Shown here in pieces: positions 37,656 through 48,559 of a DNA stretch of 64,000 nt (within the stretch, counting starts at the first letter, position 1; the number at the start of each line of letters is the position of its first letter). This stretch comes from Cytobacillus dafuensis (lineage in GTDB: Bacteria; Bacillota; Bacilli; Bacillales; Cytobacillaceae): contig NZ_CP042593.1 in assembly GCF_007995155.1 (NCBI RefSeq), positions 4,852,070-4,916,069 of the forward strand, in the 5' to 3' direction. The notes beneath the pieces are model-generated. The model saw only the letters and a program-made list of their open reading frames with translations. It was not told the origin of the DNA and searched no databases. The position numbers were made by a program, and so were the translations under genes.

Positions 37656-39625
37656 TCCTTTTTTCTCCCTTCCAAATATTCGTCAATAGCAGCTTGTAAT
37701 TGCATTTCCACTTCATCCACTGAAAGATCTGTAAGCTGGGTGGCTGCATTCGTTAAATGTCCTCCGCCATTAAGACTTTCCATAATAACTTGAACATTTA
37801 TATCTCCTAATGATCGGGCGCTAACGCCAACAGAATGCTCTGATCGTTTCGAAATGACAAAGGAAGCAAGAACACCATCCATTGTTAATAAAGTATCAGC
37901 CGTTTGTGCGATTAACACTTGATTAAATTCCTGATCCGGCTGCCCCTTTGCAATCGCAATACCCTCACGATAAAAGTACACCTTTTCAATTAATTTCGCT
38001 CGTCTGATGTACGTATCTACATCCTCTTTTAAAAATTTCTGCACGAGTACTGTATCAGCCCCTAGAGCACGTAGGTAAGATGCCGCGTCAAAGGTTCTTG
38101 AACCAGTCCTTAATGAGAAGCTCTTTGTATCGACGATTATTCCTGCTAATAGAGCAGTCGCTTCAAGCATTTCAACCTTTGCAAATTTAGGTTGGTACTC
38201 AAGCAGCTCCGTCACTAGCTCCGCCGTTGAAGAGGCATATGGCTCCATATATACAAGCAATGGATTATGAATAAATTCTTCCGCTCGGCGATGATGATCG
38301 ATTACGACAACATGATCTATTTTTTGAATTAATTTTTCCTCAATAACCATAGATGGCTTATGCGTATCCACAATGACCAATAACGTATTGTTTGTTGCTA
38401 TTTCTAACGCTTGCGCAGGCGTAATAAACTTCGAATACATCGATTCATTCTTTTGAATTTCTGTCATTAGCCTTTGAATGCCCGTATCATTATCGTTTGG
38501 ATTAAGGACAACATAACCCTCTCGCTGGTTCATTTGAGCAATTTTTCGAATTCCAATGGCCGCTCCAATTGCATCCATATCTGGATTTCGATGACCCATA
38601 ATTATAACCTTATCACTCTCAGTGATTAGCTCTTTTAAAGCATGAGCAATTACACGGGCACGCACACGTGTCCTCTTCTCGACTGGATTTGTTTTTCCTC
38701 CGTAAAACTTTACCTTCCCATTTGTCTGTTTAATGGCCACTTGATCCCCACCACGCCCTAAGGCTAAATCAAGACTTGATTGTGCCAAAACACCGAGTTC
38801 AGGAAGCGAGGATACACCTGTACCGACTCCAATACTTAAGGTTAATGGAACATTATGCTTAGATGTTGTCTCTCTAACGTCATCAAGAATGGAAAATTTC
38901 CCTTTCTCAAGTAGGTGAAGAATATGTTCATTAAAGACAGCAATAAATCTTTCAGAAGATATTCTCTTTAGAAAGACTCCATTATCTGTCGCCCATTTAT
39001 TCAAAATAGATGTCACAATACTATTCAGGCTGCTTCTTGTCTGGTCATCCATTCCTTGCGTTAATTCATCATAGTTATCTAAAAAGATTATGGATAGTAC
39101 AGTTCTTTCTTCTTGATACAGCTTTTCAATTTCTGTTTGTTCTGTCACATCAAAAAAATAAAGCAGGCGCTCTTCAAGCTTTAGAATAACACGGAATTTC
39201 CGATCATGAAGAGTAATGATTTCCGTTTCCACTTCTTGCTTGATTAATGGAATAAGCAAATCGGCCACATCATAAAGAGATCTTCCTACTAACGTATCTT
39301 CATCAAAACATGACGTTAAAAATGGATTTGTCCATTCGATGTAATAATCATCATTAATCAGCATAATTCCAATCGGCATTTCCAAGAGAGCCTCTTCACC
39401 GACTTTTTTTACCCGATAAGATAAAGTGGATATATACTCCTCGGTCTCCTTTTTCTGTTTATAGTCCATTTTAAAAATAAAGTAAAAGGGCAGAACAGCT
39501 AGAAGAACCCCAATGATACTAATAATCCAGTTAAAATACGCCAATACTCCGAGAAGCACCACAATAATGCCTATCAATCCAAAGATTGGATAACGAATGG
39601 ACCGCTTTTCTAAAAATGAAGGCAT
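37652..39625 (-). CDS. gdpP: Cyclic-di-AMP phosphodiesterase GdpP
   Basis: A 657-aa membrane enzyme (YybT) that hydrolyses c-di-AMP and so affects potassium balance and wall stress. ATG 39625 ([15 protein letters not shown]) has GGGAG upstream; the frame's first codon at 39640 does not. Two N-terminal membrane helices (about 13-50), a PAS domain (about 85-150, [15 protein letters not shown]), a degenerate GGDEF ([11 protein letters not shown]), then DHH ([26 protein letters not shown]) and DHHA1 with [14 protein letters not shown]. Operon yybS-gdpP-rplI. Confidence 0.96.
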   Translation of the reverse strand: MPSFLEKRSIRYPIFGLIGIIVVLLGVLAYFNWIISIIGVLLAVLPFYFIFKMDYKQKKETEEYISTLSYRVKKVGEEALLEMPIGIMLINDDYYIEWTNPFLTSCFDEDTLVGRSLYDVADLLIPLIKQEVETEIITLHDRKFRVILKLEERLLYFFDVTEQTEIEKLYQEERTVLSIIFLDNYDELTQGMDDQTRSSLNSIVTSILNKWATDNGVFLKRISSERFIAVFNEHILHLLEKGKFSILDDVRETTSKHNVPLTLSIGVGTGVSSLPELGVLAQSSLDLALGRGGDQVAIKQTNGKVKFYGGKTNPVEKRTRVRARVIAHALKELITESDKVIIMGHRNPDMDAIGAAIGIRKIAQMNQREGYVVLNPNDNDTGIQRLMTEIQKNESMYSKFITPAQALEIATNNTLLVIVDTHKPSMVIEEKLIQKIDHVVVIDHHRRAEEFIHNPLLVYMEPYASSTAELVTELLEYQPKFAKVEMLEATALLAGIIVDTKSFSLRTGSRTFDAASYLRALGADTVLVQKFLKEDVDTYIRRAKLIEKVYFYREGIAIAKGQPDQEFNQVLIAQTADTLLTMDGVLASFVISKRSEHSVGVSARSLGDINVQVIMESLNGGGHLTNAATQLTDLSVDEVEMQLQAAIDEYLEGRKKE

Positions 39626-39700
39626 GCTTTCAGCTCCCAAACAATAGTGTTTAGAGGATGGTCAGCGTCTAAGGAAATAGTCCTCCTCTTGAACATACAT

Positions 39701-40642
39701 TTACTCACTCTTTTCTAATCTCTTTCTTAGATCAAACCCTAAGTCAATTATACCTAATATCCGCACAATATAAAGAAAAATTGGAAGAATGAAAGTGAAG
39801 ACTGTTGCAATAATAGGAATTCCCTTTGACATGCCTTTTTTATAACAAATATAGAAAATAAATGATAAGCCTTGCAGCACCATCAAAAGCTGAAGGATAA
39901 AGCTAATATTGACTAACGCTAAAAACCAATAGCTTCCTTCCTCAGGCTTAATGGCAAAAGAGGCCAAAATAGTGACTAAATAATACCATAGAATACTTTT
40001 AGGAAAGACGATCTCTCTGAATGGCTTCCAGCTCTCCACCTTGACGCCAAATCTTTTGACAACTGGAAATGAAACTAGTTCGATCAATATGACAGCAAAT
40101 AAGGAGGCTAATACAAACAGGCTTGGTGTCAGTGACTCAAGCATCTTTAACGCTGCTTCAAATTGATCCATGACGTCTCCTGTTGAATTTTGGCCAAAAG
40201 CCTCTAGCATACTCTTCGACCGATTGAATGCTTCCGTCATCATACTCATAATGTCTTCAATAAAGTTTATGTTGAAAAAAACAACGGCAACTGCATATTG
40301 TAATAATAGAGTTATGAGGAAAACAAGAGTAGATGCAATAAACGAGACGGTTCGACTTTTTCCCTCCTTGATTAATTGCCCTATGACGAGCCCAGTCAAT
40401 CCAAAGGAAAGGGTCAGCGGAATGGCTAGAACTGTTCCCACGATTAACGAAATCATGAGAGAAGCAATGAGAAAAACGATTGCATACATGCGCGTATTTT
40501 TTGTGCCAAATAAAATAAAAGGAACGGCTAAAAATAAATTGCTGACGATTCCTAAAAATGGAATATAGATCGTTATTAACAATAAAACAGCGAAAGCAGC
40601 TAATAAAACAGCACCTTCTGTTAACTTATGTACATTTCTCAA
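39701..40642 (-). CDS. YybS-family membrane protein (DUF2232)
   Basis: A 313-aa protein with about eight membrane helices. The frame continues to 40672, but AAGGGGTGA lies seven bases before TTG 40642, giving MRNVHKLTEGAVLLAAFAVL, the typical start of YybS proteins. The ECF-S-like segments (LVGTVLAIPLTLSFGLTGLV; FVLASLFAVILIELVSFPVV) are of the DUF2232 type. It precedes gdpP by 75 bp, the conserved order in Bacillaceae. Function unknown. Confidence 0.85.
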   Translation of the reverse strand: MRNVHKLTEGAVLLAAFAVLLLITIYIPFLGIVSNLFLAVPFILFGTKNTRMYAIVFLIASLMISLIVGTVLAIPLTLSFGLTGLVIGQLIKEGKSRTVSFIASTLVFLITLLLQYAVAVVFFNINFIEDIMSMMTEAFNRSKSMLEAFGQNSTGDVMDQFEAALKMLESLTPSLFVLASLFAVILIELVSFPVVKRFGVKVESWKPFREIVFPKSILWYYLVTILASFAIKPEEGSYWFLALVNISFILQLLMVLQGLSFIFYICYKKGMSKGIPIIATVFTFILPIFLYIVRILGIIDLGFDLRKRLEKSE

Positions 40643-40741
40643 TATCTCACCCCTTAAACCGGGATTTTTCACCCATAAAATCTATTTTAGCTAGTATTAT
40701 TGTTCGATTCAACTTTTAACACCAAACTTCCCTAAGCAGCG

Positions 40742-40769
40742 AAAAAGGGATATCTAATCGATACCCCTT
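40742..40769 (-). terminator. Terminator of the chemoreceptor gene
   Basis: On the minus strand GGGGTATC, short loop, GATATCCC, then TTTTT. Confidence 0.75.
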
Positions 40770-40775
40770 CATCTA

Positions 40776-42773
40776 CTATTTCAGCTTAAATTTATTCACT
40801 ACTGCTTCTAATTCATTACTAAGCTCTGTTAATTTCTCTGCTGATTCTGCAACTGTTTGGAAGGCTTTGACTTGCTCATCCGTAGAGGCACTCACTTCCT
40901 CACAAGACGCTGCAGCCTCTTCTGACATGGCTGCCATGCTTTGAATGCTGCTTACAACTTCACCCGTATTTTCAGTCACTTGATCAACCTGAGAATAAAT
41001 ATAGATGATAGACTTCTTCATTTTCTCAACTAGATCAGATATAGAGTGGAAATTCATTTCGGTTTCATGAACAACCTTTGATTGCTGATCAAAGGTTTCC
41101 ATTGTTTTGCTCATCGAATCCACGGCTAAGAGTGCACCATTTTGAATATCCGTGATCGTTTTCTTCACTTCATCTGTTGCTACAACAGACTGCTCTGCAA
41201 GCTTTCTAACCTCTTCAGCCACAACTGCAAACCCTTTTCCATGTTCGCCAGCGCGAGCTGCTTCAATGCTTGCATTTAACGCTAATAAATTCGTTTGCGA
41301 GCTTATATCTGTAATTGTGGACAATACCATTTCAATTTGTTTTATTTTATTCTCTAAGTCATGAATAACATTTTCCATTGAATCAAGGAAGCCCTTCGAT
41401 GTTTCGAACGATCCTTTTAATTGGCTAATTTGATTGATACCAGAACGATTTATTTCATCCGCTTTCTCAGCCAAAGAATTCATTTGACCTGTATGATGAC
41501 TAATATCATTAATTTGATTATTTAATTGACCTGATAACGTATGGGCTGTTTCCGCCTCCGTTGCAGACTGTGTAGCCCCTTTGGCAATTTCATTAATGGC
41601 AGCTGCAATTTCCTCATTGGAAGCATTCGTTTCTTCAGATACAGCACTTAAGCTTTCAGCTGATATGGTTACATTATTAACGGATGTTTGAACAACTGTC
41701 AGCAATGATTTCATATTATCAACCATATCGTTAAAATCGAGGCTTAATTCGCCTATCTCATCTTTAGAAGAGATATTTGCTTTCACCGTTAAATTTCCAT
41801 CTGCCACTTGCTTAACAGCCTTTTTCAAGATGAAAATTGGTTTCGTAATCTTCGCTGATACATAATAGGTAACAACAACTGCAATAACGAGCGCAATGAT
41901 AGAGATAATCAAGATGTCTATTTGAATGCTCTTTGCACTCTCGAGCAGATCTTTATAGGAATAAGCTGTTCCAATCTTCCATGAAGTACTTGGAACCGTA
42001 TGATAAACAAGTAGCTTATCATCGTCTTCAAATTCATAGTCAACAACGCCCTCCCCGTCCTGATCCTCGTACATAGTCTTAATAAAAGGAAGGTCCGAAA
42101 GGTTTTCACTCTGTTTAGAAGGATGAACAATTGCTACTCCTTCTTTTGAAAAAATAAATGGATAGCCATTATAGCCTATTTCCAATTTACTGATCATATT
42201 CGTAATATTCTTTAGTTGGATATCTAATCCAACAACCCCAATGACTTTAGAGCCTTCTTTGACAGCATAGGAAGCAGTCACCACATAACTCTTTGAAGCT
42301 GGGTCCTCATAGGGCTCACTCCAAATAATTTCACCTGGGTTAGCGGCTGCATTTTTATACCAATCTCTTGTTGTTGGATCAAAATCTGAGCCTAAATCAG
42401 CAGCCGGAATGATTTTTAAATTATTTTCGCTTGCTGCATAAATGGAAGTGACACTCTCATACTTATCAATGAAATTTTTAAATTCTTTTTCTAAATCTGC
42501 TGATGCTTGGCTGTTCTCAGTATTTTCTGCAAATTTTACAAAATCTAATACTTGCTGAGATGCAGCTAAATACTGAATGCTATTTGAATAAGACTTAGCA
42601 AATAATTCAATTGTATTATTCATTTCTGAGACAATACTTTTTGTTTGCTGAACAACATCTTCTTCGAACTGTGATTTTGTTTGGTAGCCGACAAAAACCG
42701 AAACAGTTGACAAAGTGACAATTAAGAGCAGGACAAATAATAAAATAATTTTGGCTTTAATTGATTTAAGCAT
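40776..42773 (-). CDS. Methyl-accepting chemotaxis protein
   Basis: A 665-aa chemoreceptor. TM1 is at about 8-30 ([20 protein letters not shown]), then a dCache-type ligand domain ([42 protein letters not shown]), TM2 at about 283-305, HAMP ([20 protein letters not shown]), and the signalling hairpin with [20 protein letters not shown] and [20 protein letters not shown]. It senses an extracellular small molecule, possibly an amino acid, and controls CheA. GGAGGAAGGG precedes ATG 42773. It is not part of the flanking housekeeping operons. Confidence 0.93.
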   Translation of the reverse strand: MLKSIKAKIILLFVLLLIVTLSTVSVFVGYQTKSQFEEDVVQQTKSIVSEMNNTIELFAKSYSNSIQYLAASQQVLDFVKFAENTENSQASADLEKEFKNFIDKYESVTSIYAASENNLKIIPAADLGSDFDPTTRDWYKNAAANPGEIIWSEPYEDPASKSYVVTASYAVKEGSKVIGVVGLDIQLKNITNMISKLEIGYNGYPFIFSKEGVAIVHPSKQSENLSDLPFIKTMYEDQDGEGVVDYEFEDDDKLLVYHTVPSTSWKIGTAYSYKDLLESAKSIQIDILIISIIALVIAVVVTYYVSAKITKPIFILKKAVKQVADGNLTVKANISSKDEIGELSLDFNDMVDNMKSLLTVVQTSVNNVTISAESLSAVSEETNASNEEIAAAINEIAKGATQSATEAETAHTLSGQLNNQINDISHHTGQMNSLAEKADEINRSGINQISQLKGSFETSKGFLDSMENVIHDLENKIKQIEMVLSTITDISSQTNLLALNASIEAARAGEHGKGFAVVAEEVRKLAEQSVVATDEVKKTITDIQNGALLAVDSMSKTMETFDQQSKVVHETEMNFHSISDLVEKMKKSIIYIYSQVDQVTENTGEVVSSIQSMAAMSEEAAASCEEVSASTDEQVKAFQTVAESAEKLTELSNELEAVVNKFKLK

Positions 42774-43136
42774 ACCCTTCCTCCACTAATATGTATAAAA
42801 TATGATAAATAGGGTGGGGACTTTGCAAACATGAACTTATTTATAGTTAAGAAAGACTATAATTCGCTTACGCCGCCTTGAGTTTGTCAATAAACACACC
42901 TACATTTTTACCATGATAATAGTAACATAAAAACAAAGCTTTATATTTTGATTCAAAATTTTTAATTTCGAGAATAATCAGAGTAATATATATATGGTTT
43001 TTAATGGATTTCTTATAGCAGAGTAAAGGAAGGGTAATATGAGGAGTATGATAATTGGGTTGGGGATACCATTCTCCACCCTTATCCTAATTCATTGCCG
43101 ATATATTTATTGATGTGTCAAAAAAACATGAGAAAT
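42774..43136. other. Intergenic region upstream of the chemoreceptor gene
   Basis: No gene supported. It should hold the chemoreceptor promoter on the minus strand; I found no convincing sigma-D promoter there. A GCCGATAT sequence near 43098 is on the other strand without a suitable -35. Confidence 0.4.
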
Positions 43137-43179
43137 AAAAAAAGCACAACAGGACTTTATATCCTTGTTGTGCTTTTGA
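43137..43179 (-). terminator. Terminator of the rpsF-ssb-rpsR operon
   Basis: Stem AAAGCACAACA / TGTTGTGCTTT flanked by an A-run that reads as T-run on the minus strand. Confidence 0.88.
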
Positions 43180-43189
43180 TTATTAGAGA

Positions 43190-43447
<258 letters not shown>

Positions 43448-43479
43448 TTATTGATTATTTCGTTCAAAAATAAATCAGG

Positions 43480-43983
43480 TTAGAACGGCAGATCATCATC
43501 TGAAATGTCGATTTGGCCACCGTCATTTGCAAATGGATCGTTATCTACACGTGTATACCCTTGATTATTTCTGTTATTTTGTTGATTCTGATTATTGTTA
43601 TTTCCAAATGGGAAATCCTGATCTCTAGGTGCACCGAAATTTCCACCTTCTGCTCGAGCGCTATTACGCGGCTCGAGGAATTGAACACTTTCAGCCATAA
43701 CCTCTGTTATATATACACGTTTTCCATCCTGACCTTCAAAGCTGCGAGTTTGAATTCTTCCATCAACACCTGCAAGGCTTCCCTTCTTTAAGAAGTTCGC
43801 TACATTTTCAGCTGCCTTTCTCCAAACAACACAGTTAATAAAATCAGCTTCTCGTTCACCCTGTTGGTTCGTAAATGTACGATTAACAGCAAGAGTGAAT
43901 GAAGCAACCGCTACTCCATTTGGTGTGTATCGTAGATCAGGATCCTTTGTCAAACGTCCGACAAGAACAACGCGGTTCATCAT
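43480..43983 (-). CDS. ssb: Single-stranded DNA-binding protein
   Basis: A 167-aa SSB. The OB-fold covers about 1-110 ([60 protein letters not shown]). A Gln/Asn-rich linker (about 130-150) leads to the acidic tip DISDDDLPF that recruits replication and repair partners. AAAGGAG sits before the double ATG at 43983/43980, so the frame's first codon at 43992 is not used. Between rpsF and rpsR. Confidence 0.97.
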   Translation of the reverse strand: MMNRVVLVGRLTKDPDLRYTPNGVAVASFTLAVNRTFTNQQGEREADFINCVVWRKAAENVANFLKKGSLAGVDGRIQTRSFEGQDGKRVYITEVMAESVQFLEPRNSARAEGGNFGAPRDQDFPFGNNNNQNQQNNRNNQGYTRVDNDPFANDGGQIDISDDDLPF

Positions 43984-44095
43984 CAGAATCAACTCCTTTC
44001 TTCCAACTATTGTTTCACATGGAACATTTTAGAGAATGTTCAAAAAGTCAGGTTGTCCTCCTTTTTGAACTCTCATAGTTAAAAGTGTTTATCTA

Positions 44096-44383
44096 TTATT
44101 TCTCATCTTTAATTACGATATGACGGATAATGTCTTCGCTGATTTTCGCTAAACGAGAGAACTCGTCAACAGCTGTAGCTTCAGCATTAACATTTACTAA
44201 TTGGTAGTAGCCATCGCGGAAATCATTGATTTCGTAAGCTAAACGGCGCTTACCCCAATCTTTTGCTTCATTCAATTCCGCACCATTTTCAGTTAAGATT
44301 GAGTTAAAACGCTCAATTAGAGCTTTTTTAGCCTCATCTTCAATATTTGGGCGGATGATGTACATAATTTCGTACTTTCTCAT
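44096..44383 (-). CDS. rpsF: 30S ribosomal protein bS6
   Basis: A 95-aa protein ([55 protein letters not shown]) that binds bS18 on the 30S platform. AAAAGGAGG precedes ATG 44383; the GTG nine bases earlier is too close to it. First gene of the operon. The leader holds a hairpin that could be the S6:S18 autoregulatory site. Confidence 0.97.
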   Translation of the reverse strand: MRKYEIMYIIRPNIEDEAKKALIERFNSILTENGAELNEAKDWGKRRLAYEINDFRDGYYQLVNVNAEATAVDEFSRLAKISEDIIRHIVIKDEK

Positions 44384-44400
44384 CACTTTCACCTCCTTTT

Positions 44401-44445
44401 GGTCTAAGCGGCCCTTTTCAAAAGGGCAAGGAGCAATTGTTCATT
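44401..44445 (-). promoter_or_regulatory. Possible S6:S18-binding mRNA leader
   Basis: On the minus strand GCCCTTTTGAAAAGGGC is a strong hairpin followed by CGCTTAGACC, just before the rpsF ribosome-binding site. Position and the CCG next to the stem recall the S6:S18 leader motif. Confidence 0.4.
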
Positions 44446-44555
44446 ACTCACAAGATGAAATTATAGCATATAATAACCATTTTTGCAATGCATGCTTTAC
44501 TTCAAAATACAAGCTTTATCAAAGGATGATTCATTTCGAAGAATACTGCAATATT

Positions 44556-44590
44556 AAAAGGAAGGGAAATTGAAATTCCCTTCCTTTTTA
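44556..44590 (-). terminator. Terminator of the phoX-tatA operon
   Basis: Perfect stem AAAAGGAAGGGAA / TTCCCTTCCTTTT with a short loop, T-rich on both strands; lies 3 bp after the tatA stop. Confidence 0.85.
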
Positions 44591-44592
44591 TC

Positions 44593-44769
44593 TCATTTTT
44601 TATCTTCGTTTTGATTTTCGTCTGAAACAAGTTCACGAGTTGATTTCTTGAACTCTTTTAATGTCGTCCCAAATGCTTTTCCTATTTCAGGTAGCTTTGA
44701 TGGACCAAAAATGATAAGTGCTAGTACTAAAACCAGGATTAGTCCTGGAATACCGATATTTGATAGCAT
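44593..44769 (-). CDS. tatA: Twin-arginine translocase subunit TatA
   Basis: A 58-aa Tat[21 protein letters not shown] is the single membrane helix, [20 protein letters not shown] gives the FGP hinge and amphipathic helix, and the tail is acidic ([12 protein letters not shown]). It forms the pore-like assembly for folded Tat substrates. AGGAGG precedes ATG 44769, 9 bp after the phoX stop, so the two are co-transcribed. No tatC is present in the window. It is short for TatA but complete. Confidence 0.93.
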   Translation of the reverse strand: MLSNIGIPGLILVLVLALIIFGPSKLPEIGKAFGTTLKEFKKSTRELVSDENQNEDKK

Positions 44770-44778
44770 AGTATCCTC

Positions 44779-46419
44779 CTAATACTTAAATCCAGTAATA
44801 GCTACAACACCTGGACGAGGAATGGAATCTCCTTTTCTATGCGGCCACATACTTGTTGGTTTTTTTAAGTCATCTGTCTCTTCTCCAGGATGCTGGATAG
44901 ATATGAATAACGTTGTTTCATTTGGCGTGAAGCTTGGACCAGTTAATTCTGCTTCCCTAGGGGCTGAAGCAAATTGGAAGGCTTCTCCGGTATTCTCACC
45001 AATAGTCGGAATGACAAACATTCCATTATTTGCAAAGTGCTTATAAATTCCACTATTTAATTTACTTGAAGATATATCAGTAACCGTCCATAAGTTTCCT
45101 AAACTATCAAATGTTAAATTATCCGGTGCACTAAATCCACTTTGTTTTCCACCTGCTGCAAAAATTTCAAAATCAAAAGTAAGAGCTCCGAGATCATCGT
45201 TGGATTCTAGGAATCTAGTAATATGTCCATGGAAATTTCCATGTTTATCGTTATTAGTATGAGCAATAAAGACAGTCTTATCAAAAGGACTAATTTCCAC
45301 ATCTTCTGGACGGTCTGTTGGAGTTCCACCAACTAATAGTGCAGCCTCATGACAGTATACAACAACATCAGCCTGCGTCTTATACTTGTCTAAAATCTCC
45401 TTTTTATCCTTTGCTGCTTTGCGAACATTATCGATTGTTAATGGTACCCATGTTCCTTTTCCCATATCCGCTACATATAATGTTCCTTCTTCTAGTAAAT
45501 CCGCATTCGCTTTTCCTCTTGATGCAACATATTTATTTTTACTGATAAACTTATAAACACATGCATCTTTTTTATCATCACCCATATAGACAACTACACG
45601 ATTATCATTCGTTAAGCCGACAGCCGCATTTTCATGATTAAAACGTCCTAATGCTGTATGCTTGCGTGGTTTAAAGTTTGGATCAAATGGATCAATTTCA
45701 ACGATCCATCCATAATGCGTATCATTCAATCCAGCATCCTTCGCTGTGTCCTCAAAGTTTTCCTCTGCTGATAAAACTGTTCCCCATAATGTCATTCCAC
45801 CCGAACAGTTAGCAAATGTACCTTGTACATTAGTTGCTGAACCAACTGTATTTGATCCCTTTGCAGGACCTGTTAACTGAAATGGTGTTAGCCCAGTAAT
45901 ACGACGAGCATACTTAGAGTTCGTATCCATTCTCCAGACGCCGTCCTTATCTCTATATACCTCAATAATAGAACCTCCTTGAGTATATAGCATTTTCTCT
46001 ATTTGGGCTGGTGTGTACTTACCATTTGCGTTTCTTGCTCCATGAACAAATAGTTCACTAGAGTATTCATGGTTCACCCATAGAAGACCTCTATTATCTC
46101 CATCAATCGGAAAATACAAAGTAAAGTCATTGTTAAAGCCAAATGTATCCCCATTTTTGTTAATGACATCACCATAGGCAGCGACAACATCATACTTATA
46201 CCCCTTTGCAAGAACAAGATCATCCTTATCAGTTGGGGTAATTGGATTAAAATTCAGACCAGATACCTTTTTTTGGAATCCAAAAAGATGTGATGCTGCC
46301 TCTACTCCTTTCGCTTCTGCTCTTGGAGCAAATGTACCCAAACCAGTTGATGCCACTGTTAATGCTGTAACTCCTGTCCCAACATACGTTAAAAACTTAC
46401 GCCTATTTAACTCAGTCAT
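44779..46419 (-). CDS. phoX: PhoX-type alkaline phosphatase (DUF839), Tat-exported
   Basis: A 546-aa protein of the PhoX family, calcium/iron-dependent extracytoplasmic phosphatases. The twin-arginine signal is at the N-terminus: LNRRKFLTYVGTGVTALTVA ending PRAEAKG. Family motifs include LLWVNHEYSSELFV, NCSGGMTLWGTVLSAEENFED, LGRFNHENAAVGL, VYMGDDKKDACVYKF and FSAPDNLTFDSLGNLW. It is followed by its own tatA, implying a dedicated export component. Pho-box-like repeats lie 91-127 bp upstream. Confidence 0.93.
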   Translation of the reverse strand: MTELNRRKFLTYVGTGVTALTVASTGLGTFAPRAEAKGVEAASHLFGFQKKVSGLNFNPITPTDKDDLVLAKGYKYDVVAAYGDVINKNGDTFGFNNDFTLYFPIDGDNRGLLWVNHEYSSELFVHGARNANGKYTPAQIEKMLYTQGGSIIEVYRDKDGVWRMDTNSKYARRITGLTPFQLTGPAKGSNTVGSATNVQGTFANCSGGMTLWGTVLSAEENFEDTAKDAGLNDTHYGWIVEIDPFDPNFKPRKHTALGRFNHENAAVGLTNDNRVVVYMGDDKKDACVYKFISKNKYVASRGKANADLLEEGTLYVADMGKGTWVPLTIDNVRKAAKDKKEILDKYKTQADVVVYCHEAALLVGGTPTDRPEDVEISPFDKTVFIAHTNNDKHGNFHGHITRFLESNDDLGALTFDFEIFAAGGKQSGFSAPDNLTFDSLGNLWTVTDISSSKLNSGIYKHFANNGMFVIPTIGENTGEAFQFASAPREAELTGPSFTPNETTLFISIQHPGEETDDLKKPTSMWPHRKGDSIPRPGVVAITGFKY

Positions 46420-46509
46420 CCTTTAGCACCTCATTTTCTTTTTTAAACTATTAATAACTTATGTATGTTATTAATCTTAAAGGGAGATTATTAAGGGGAT
46501 GCTATAAAA

Positions 46510-46546
46510 GGTTAAAGAAATTGTAAAAATTTTAGAATTATTGTAA
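46510..46546 (-). promoter_or_regulatory. Predicted PhoP box of phoX-tatA
   Basis: On the minus strand TTACAA-N5-CTAAAA-N3-TTACAA-N5-TTAACC, two pairs of TTHACA-like hexamers with 11-bp spacing within each pair. Less regular than the phoD site. Confidence 0.55.
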
Positions 46547-46553
46547 TAAAATA

Positions 46554-46604
46554 GAGAAATATGGGTTCCTTTGCAATTCCTCTTGCAAAGGGACCCATAT
46601 TTCT
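46554..46604 (-). terminator. Terminator of the ABC permease pair
   Basis: AGAAATATGGGTTCCTTTGC pairs with its right arm over about 21 bp with one mismatch, 8-nt loop; the minus-strand tail is T-rich. It also shields the phoX promoter from read-through. Confidence 0.8.
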
Positions 46605-46614
46605 CCTTCATTGT

Positions 46615-47505
46615 CTACTGCAAATGTCGATTAAAATGCTGTCGCATGCCTTCCCCAAGAATATTAAAAGTCAGAGTGGCAATGACAATAGCCAGCATCG
46701 GAAAGAAGGGAATCCAAAATGCTCTTATCACATCTCTTCGTGCTTCACGAATAATTGTAGCCCAATCGCCACTTGTATTAAAAATTTCACTGTACCCATA
46801 GGAAAGCTGCACAAGCTCCTGTGTGATAAACACATTAATCATGGCTAATTGACCAATCAGAATCGCGACTCTGCCAGCATCAATAAAAAAATTCACAATG
46901 ATGCTTGGAAAAAGGTTCGGAAAGTAGTGTGATGTCATCATTTTGATTGGTTTTACCCCAATGGTAATCCCTGCCTCAATGAATGGCTGCTGAGAAACGG
47001 AATATGCCTGTTGTTGAATAATTAAGCCCACCCTTCCTACCTCAACAAGAGCAATAATGACGATCGACCAATAAAATCTAAGCTCATGAAACATCAGAAA
47101 TGGCAGTGTAAGAATTAATGCCGTTGTAAAAATAACAGGTAAGCTTGAAAATAGCTGGTTCCACCACTTAATAATCCATGAAAAAAATCCTTTATTTTTC
47201 ATTCCAAACATGCCTAAAGGAATGGCCACTATGTATCGAAGGATGACAACCAAAAAGATAAGAATAAAGGTATCTTTTGCTCCCATTACTAATAAGCTCA
47301 ATAAATCTCGTCCATCCCGATCTGAGCCTAAAGGAAACTTCTCAGAAGGAGGAAATGGAGCTGTTTTAATGATTCCTGGTTCAGGAAAAACTACCCGTTC
47401 ACCTTTCAATTCCGAATCGACAAAAGGTAGGGATGGACCAATAAATGTGAAAAAGGCTAAAATCCCAGCCAGCAATATACCGATTATTAAATAATAGTTT
47501 CTCAC
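46615..47505 (-). CDS. Oligopeptide/nickel-type ABC transporter permease (DppC/OppC-like)
   Basis: A 296-aa inner-membrane permease with about six helices. The N-terminal region has SEKFPLGSDRDGRDLLSLLV, the classic OppC GTDxxGRDxxSR-like motif, and the cytoplasmic EAA-type loop is SQQPFIEAGITIGVKPIKMM. GTG 47505 follows AAGGGGG. It pairs with the OppB-like gene 10 bp upstream. No ATPase or binding protein is encoded nearby, so the partners must be elsewhere or the pair is an orphan. Substrate unknown. Confidence 0.82.
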   Translation of the reverse strand: MRNYYLIIGILLAGILAFFTFIGPSLPFVDSELKGERVVFPEPGIIKTAPFPPSEKFPLGSDRDGRDLLSLLVMGAKDTFILIFLVVILRYIVAIPLGMFGMKNKGFFSWIIKWWNQLFSSLPVIFTTALILTLPFLMFHELRFYWSIVIIALVEVGRVGLIIQQQAYSVSQQPFIEAGITIGVKPIKMMTSHYFPNLFPSIIVNFFIDAGRVAILIGQLAMINVFITQELVQLSYGYSEIFNTSGDWATIIREARRDVIRAFWIPFFPMLAIVIATLTFNILGEGMRQHFNRHLQ

Positions 47506-47515
47506 GATGTCCCCC

Positions 47516-48439
47516 TTATGGAATACGCAAACTTTTTTTTATAATAAAGCCAAGAATCTGGGAAAGTAAGACCAGCAGCAAAAAACATAGACCAATCCCA
47601 ATAATCATCCCAGGCTCAAATCCTCTAAATGACCCCATATGAACAGATATATTAAAACCAAGAGCGGTAAACAATCGATAAGCCATCCCCTCATAACCAA
47701 GTAAATATTCAACAATCATTAGACTGGATAGAATATGTACCATCAAGGAAGTCATATGGGTTAATATCGTTTTCATACTATTACGTAAAATATGCTTATT
47801 AATCACTTTTGACATGGAAAGCCCTTTTGACTTCGCAACTTGAATATAATATTGACCATCCTCATTCGATAGAGCAGATGAAGTAATTCTTGCCACATAC
47901 ATCATTGGATAAATCGACACTAAAAGCGCTGGTATCAAAAAACCATACCAGTTAGATTGGCTAAAAAGACGAACTGAAGGAAAAATAAAAATGACAAGCC
48001 ACTGAAGGCTGATAACAATGAAAAAATCAGGGATGGATTGCAAAAGCCATGTTAAACCATTACCAAGCACATTCATCTTATTAAATTTATGTCGATAATC
48101 AAAAATCCCCTTTCCTATTCCTAAAATTAGACTAAGGAAAAAAGCTGGTAAAATGATTTTTACACTGTTAGGAAAAAAACGCTTTAGTTCATCCTCGACA
48201 GTTAAACGAGCATGCCGAGTATCTCCTAGGCTTTTTTCGTTCCAGACATGCTGCAAATACTGAACGATATTATTTTTATACTCCTGCCAGGAAAAATGGT
48301 ATTCCATTTCTACTGTCAAGGCATTTCCCCCGCCAACCGAAAGCGCAGGATTCCGTGGAAACAACACAATTAAAAGAAGAGCGGCTAGGATAATGATATA
48401 CAGCAAAACATTTTTAACGATAATTCTAGAAATATCCAT
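47516..48439 (-). CDS. Oligopeptide/nickel-type ABC transporter permease (DppB/OppB-like)
   Basis: A 307-aa permease with an N-terminal helix (VKNVLLYIIILAALLLIVLF), a large extracytoplasmic loop, and five further helices. The EAA-like loop is EDGQYYIQVAKSKGLSMSKV followed by NKHILRNSMKTILTH, and VEYLLGYEGMAYRLFTAL near the end, as in OppB. The frame extends to 48484, but AAAAGGGG lies before ATG 48439 (MDISRIIVKN). First gene of the two-gene unit. Confidence 0.82.
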   Translation of the reverse strand: MDISRIIVKNVLLYIIILAALLLIVLFPRNPALSVGGGNALTVEMEYHFSWQEYKNNIVQYLQHVWNEKSLGDTRHARLTVEDELKRFFPNSVKIILPAFFLSLILGIGKGIFDYRHKFNKMNVLGNGLTWLLQSIPDFFIVISLQWLVIFIFPSVRLFSQSNWYGFLIPALLVSIYPMMYVARITSSALSNEDGQYYIQVAKSKGLSMSKVINKHILRNSMKTILTHMTSLMVHILSSLMIVEYLLGYEGMAYRLFTALGFNISVHMGSFRGFEPGMIIGIGLCFLLLVLLSQILGFIIKKSLRIP

Positions 48440-48559
48440 AAAAAATCCCCTTTTTCCACTCATTATCTTCCAAAATAATAACAAATAAAAAGGGAATTTC
48501 CTATTAATTTTGTATTTTCGTAAAATTCTATATAAATATCACTTTTTTCAACAATTTCA

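Noticed and set aside
43098..43105. GCCGATAT resembling a sigma-D -10 near the chemoreceptor gene
   Set aside because: It is on the plus strand while the receptor gene is on the minus strand, and no TAAA lies 14-16 bp upstream.
44011..44026. Possible third parS, TGTTTCACATGGAACA, between rpsF and ssb
   Set aside because: Two mismatches at central conserved positions; ParB sites tolerate few changes there.
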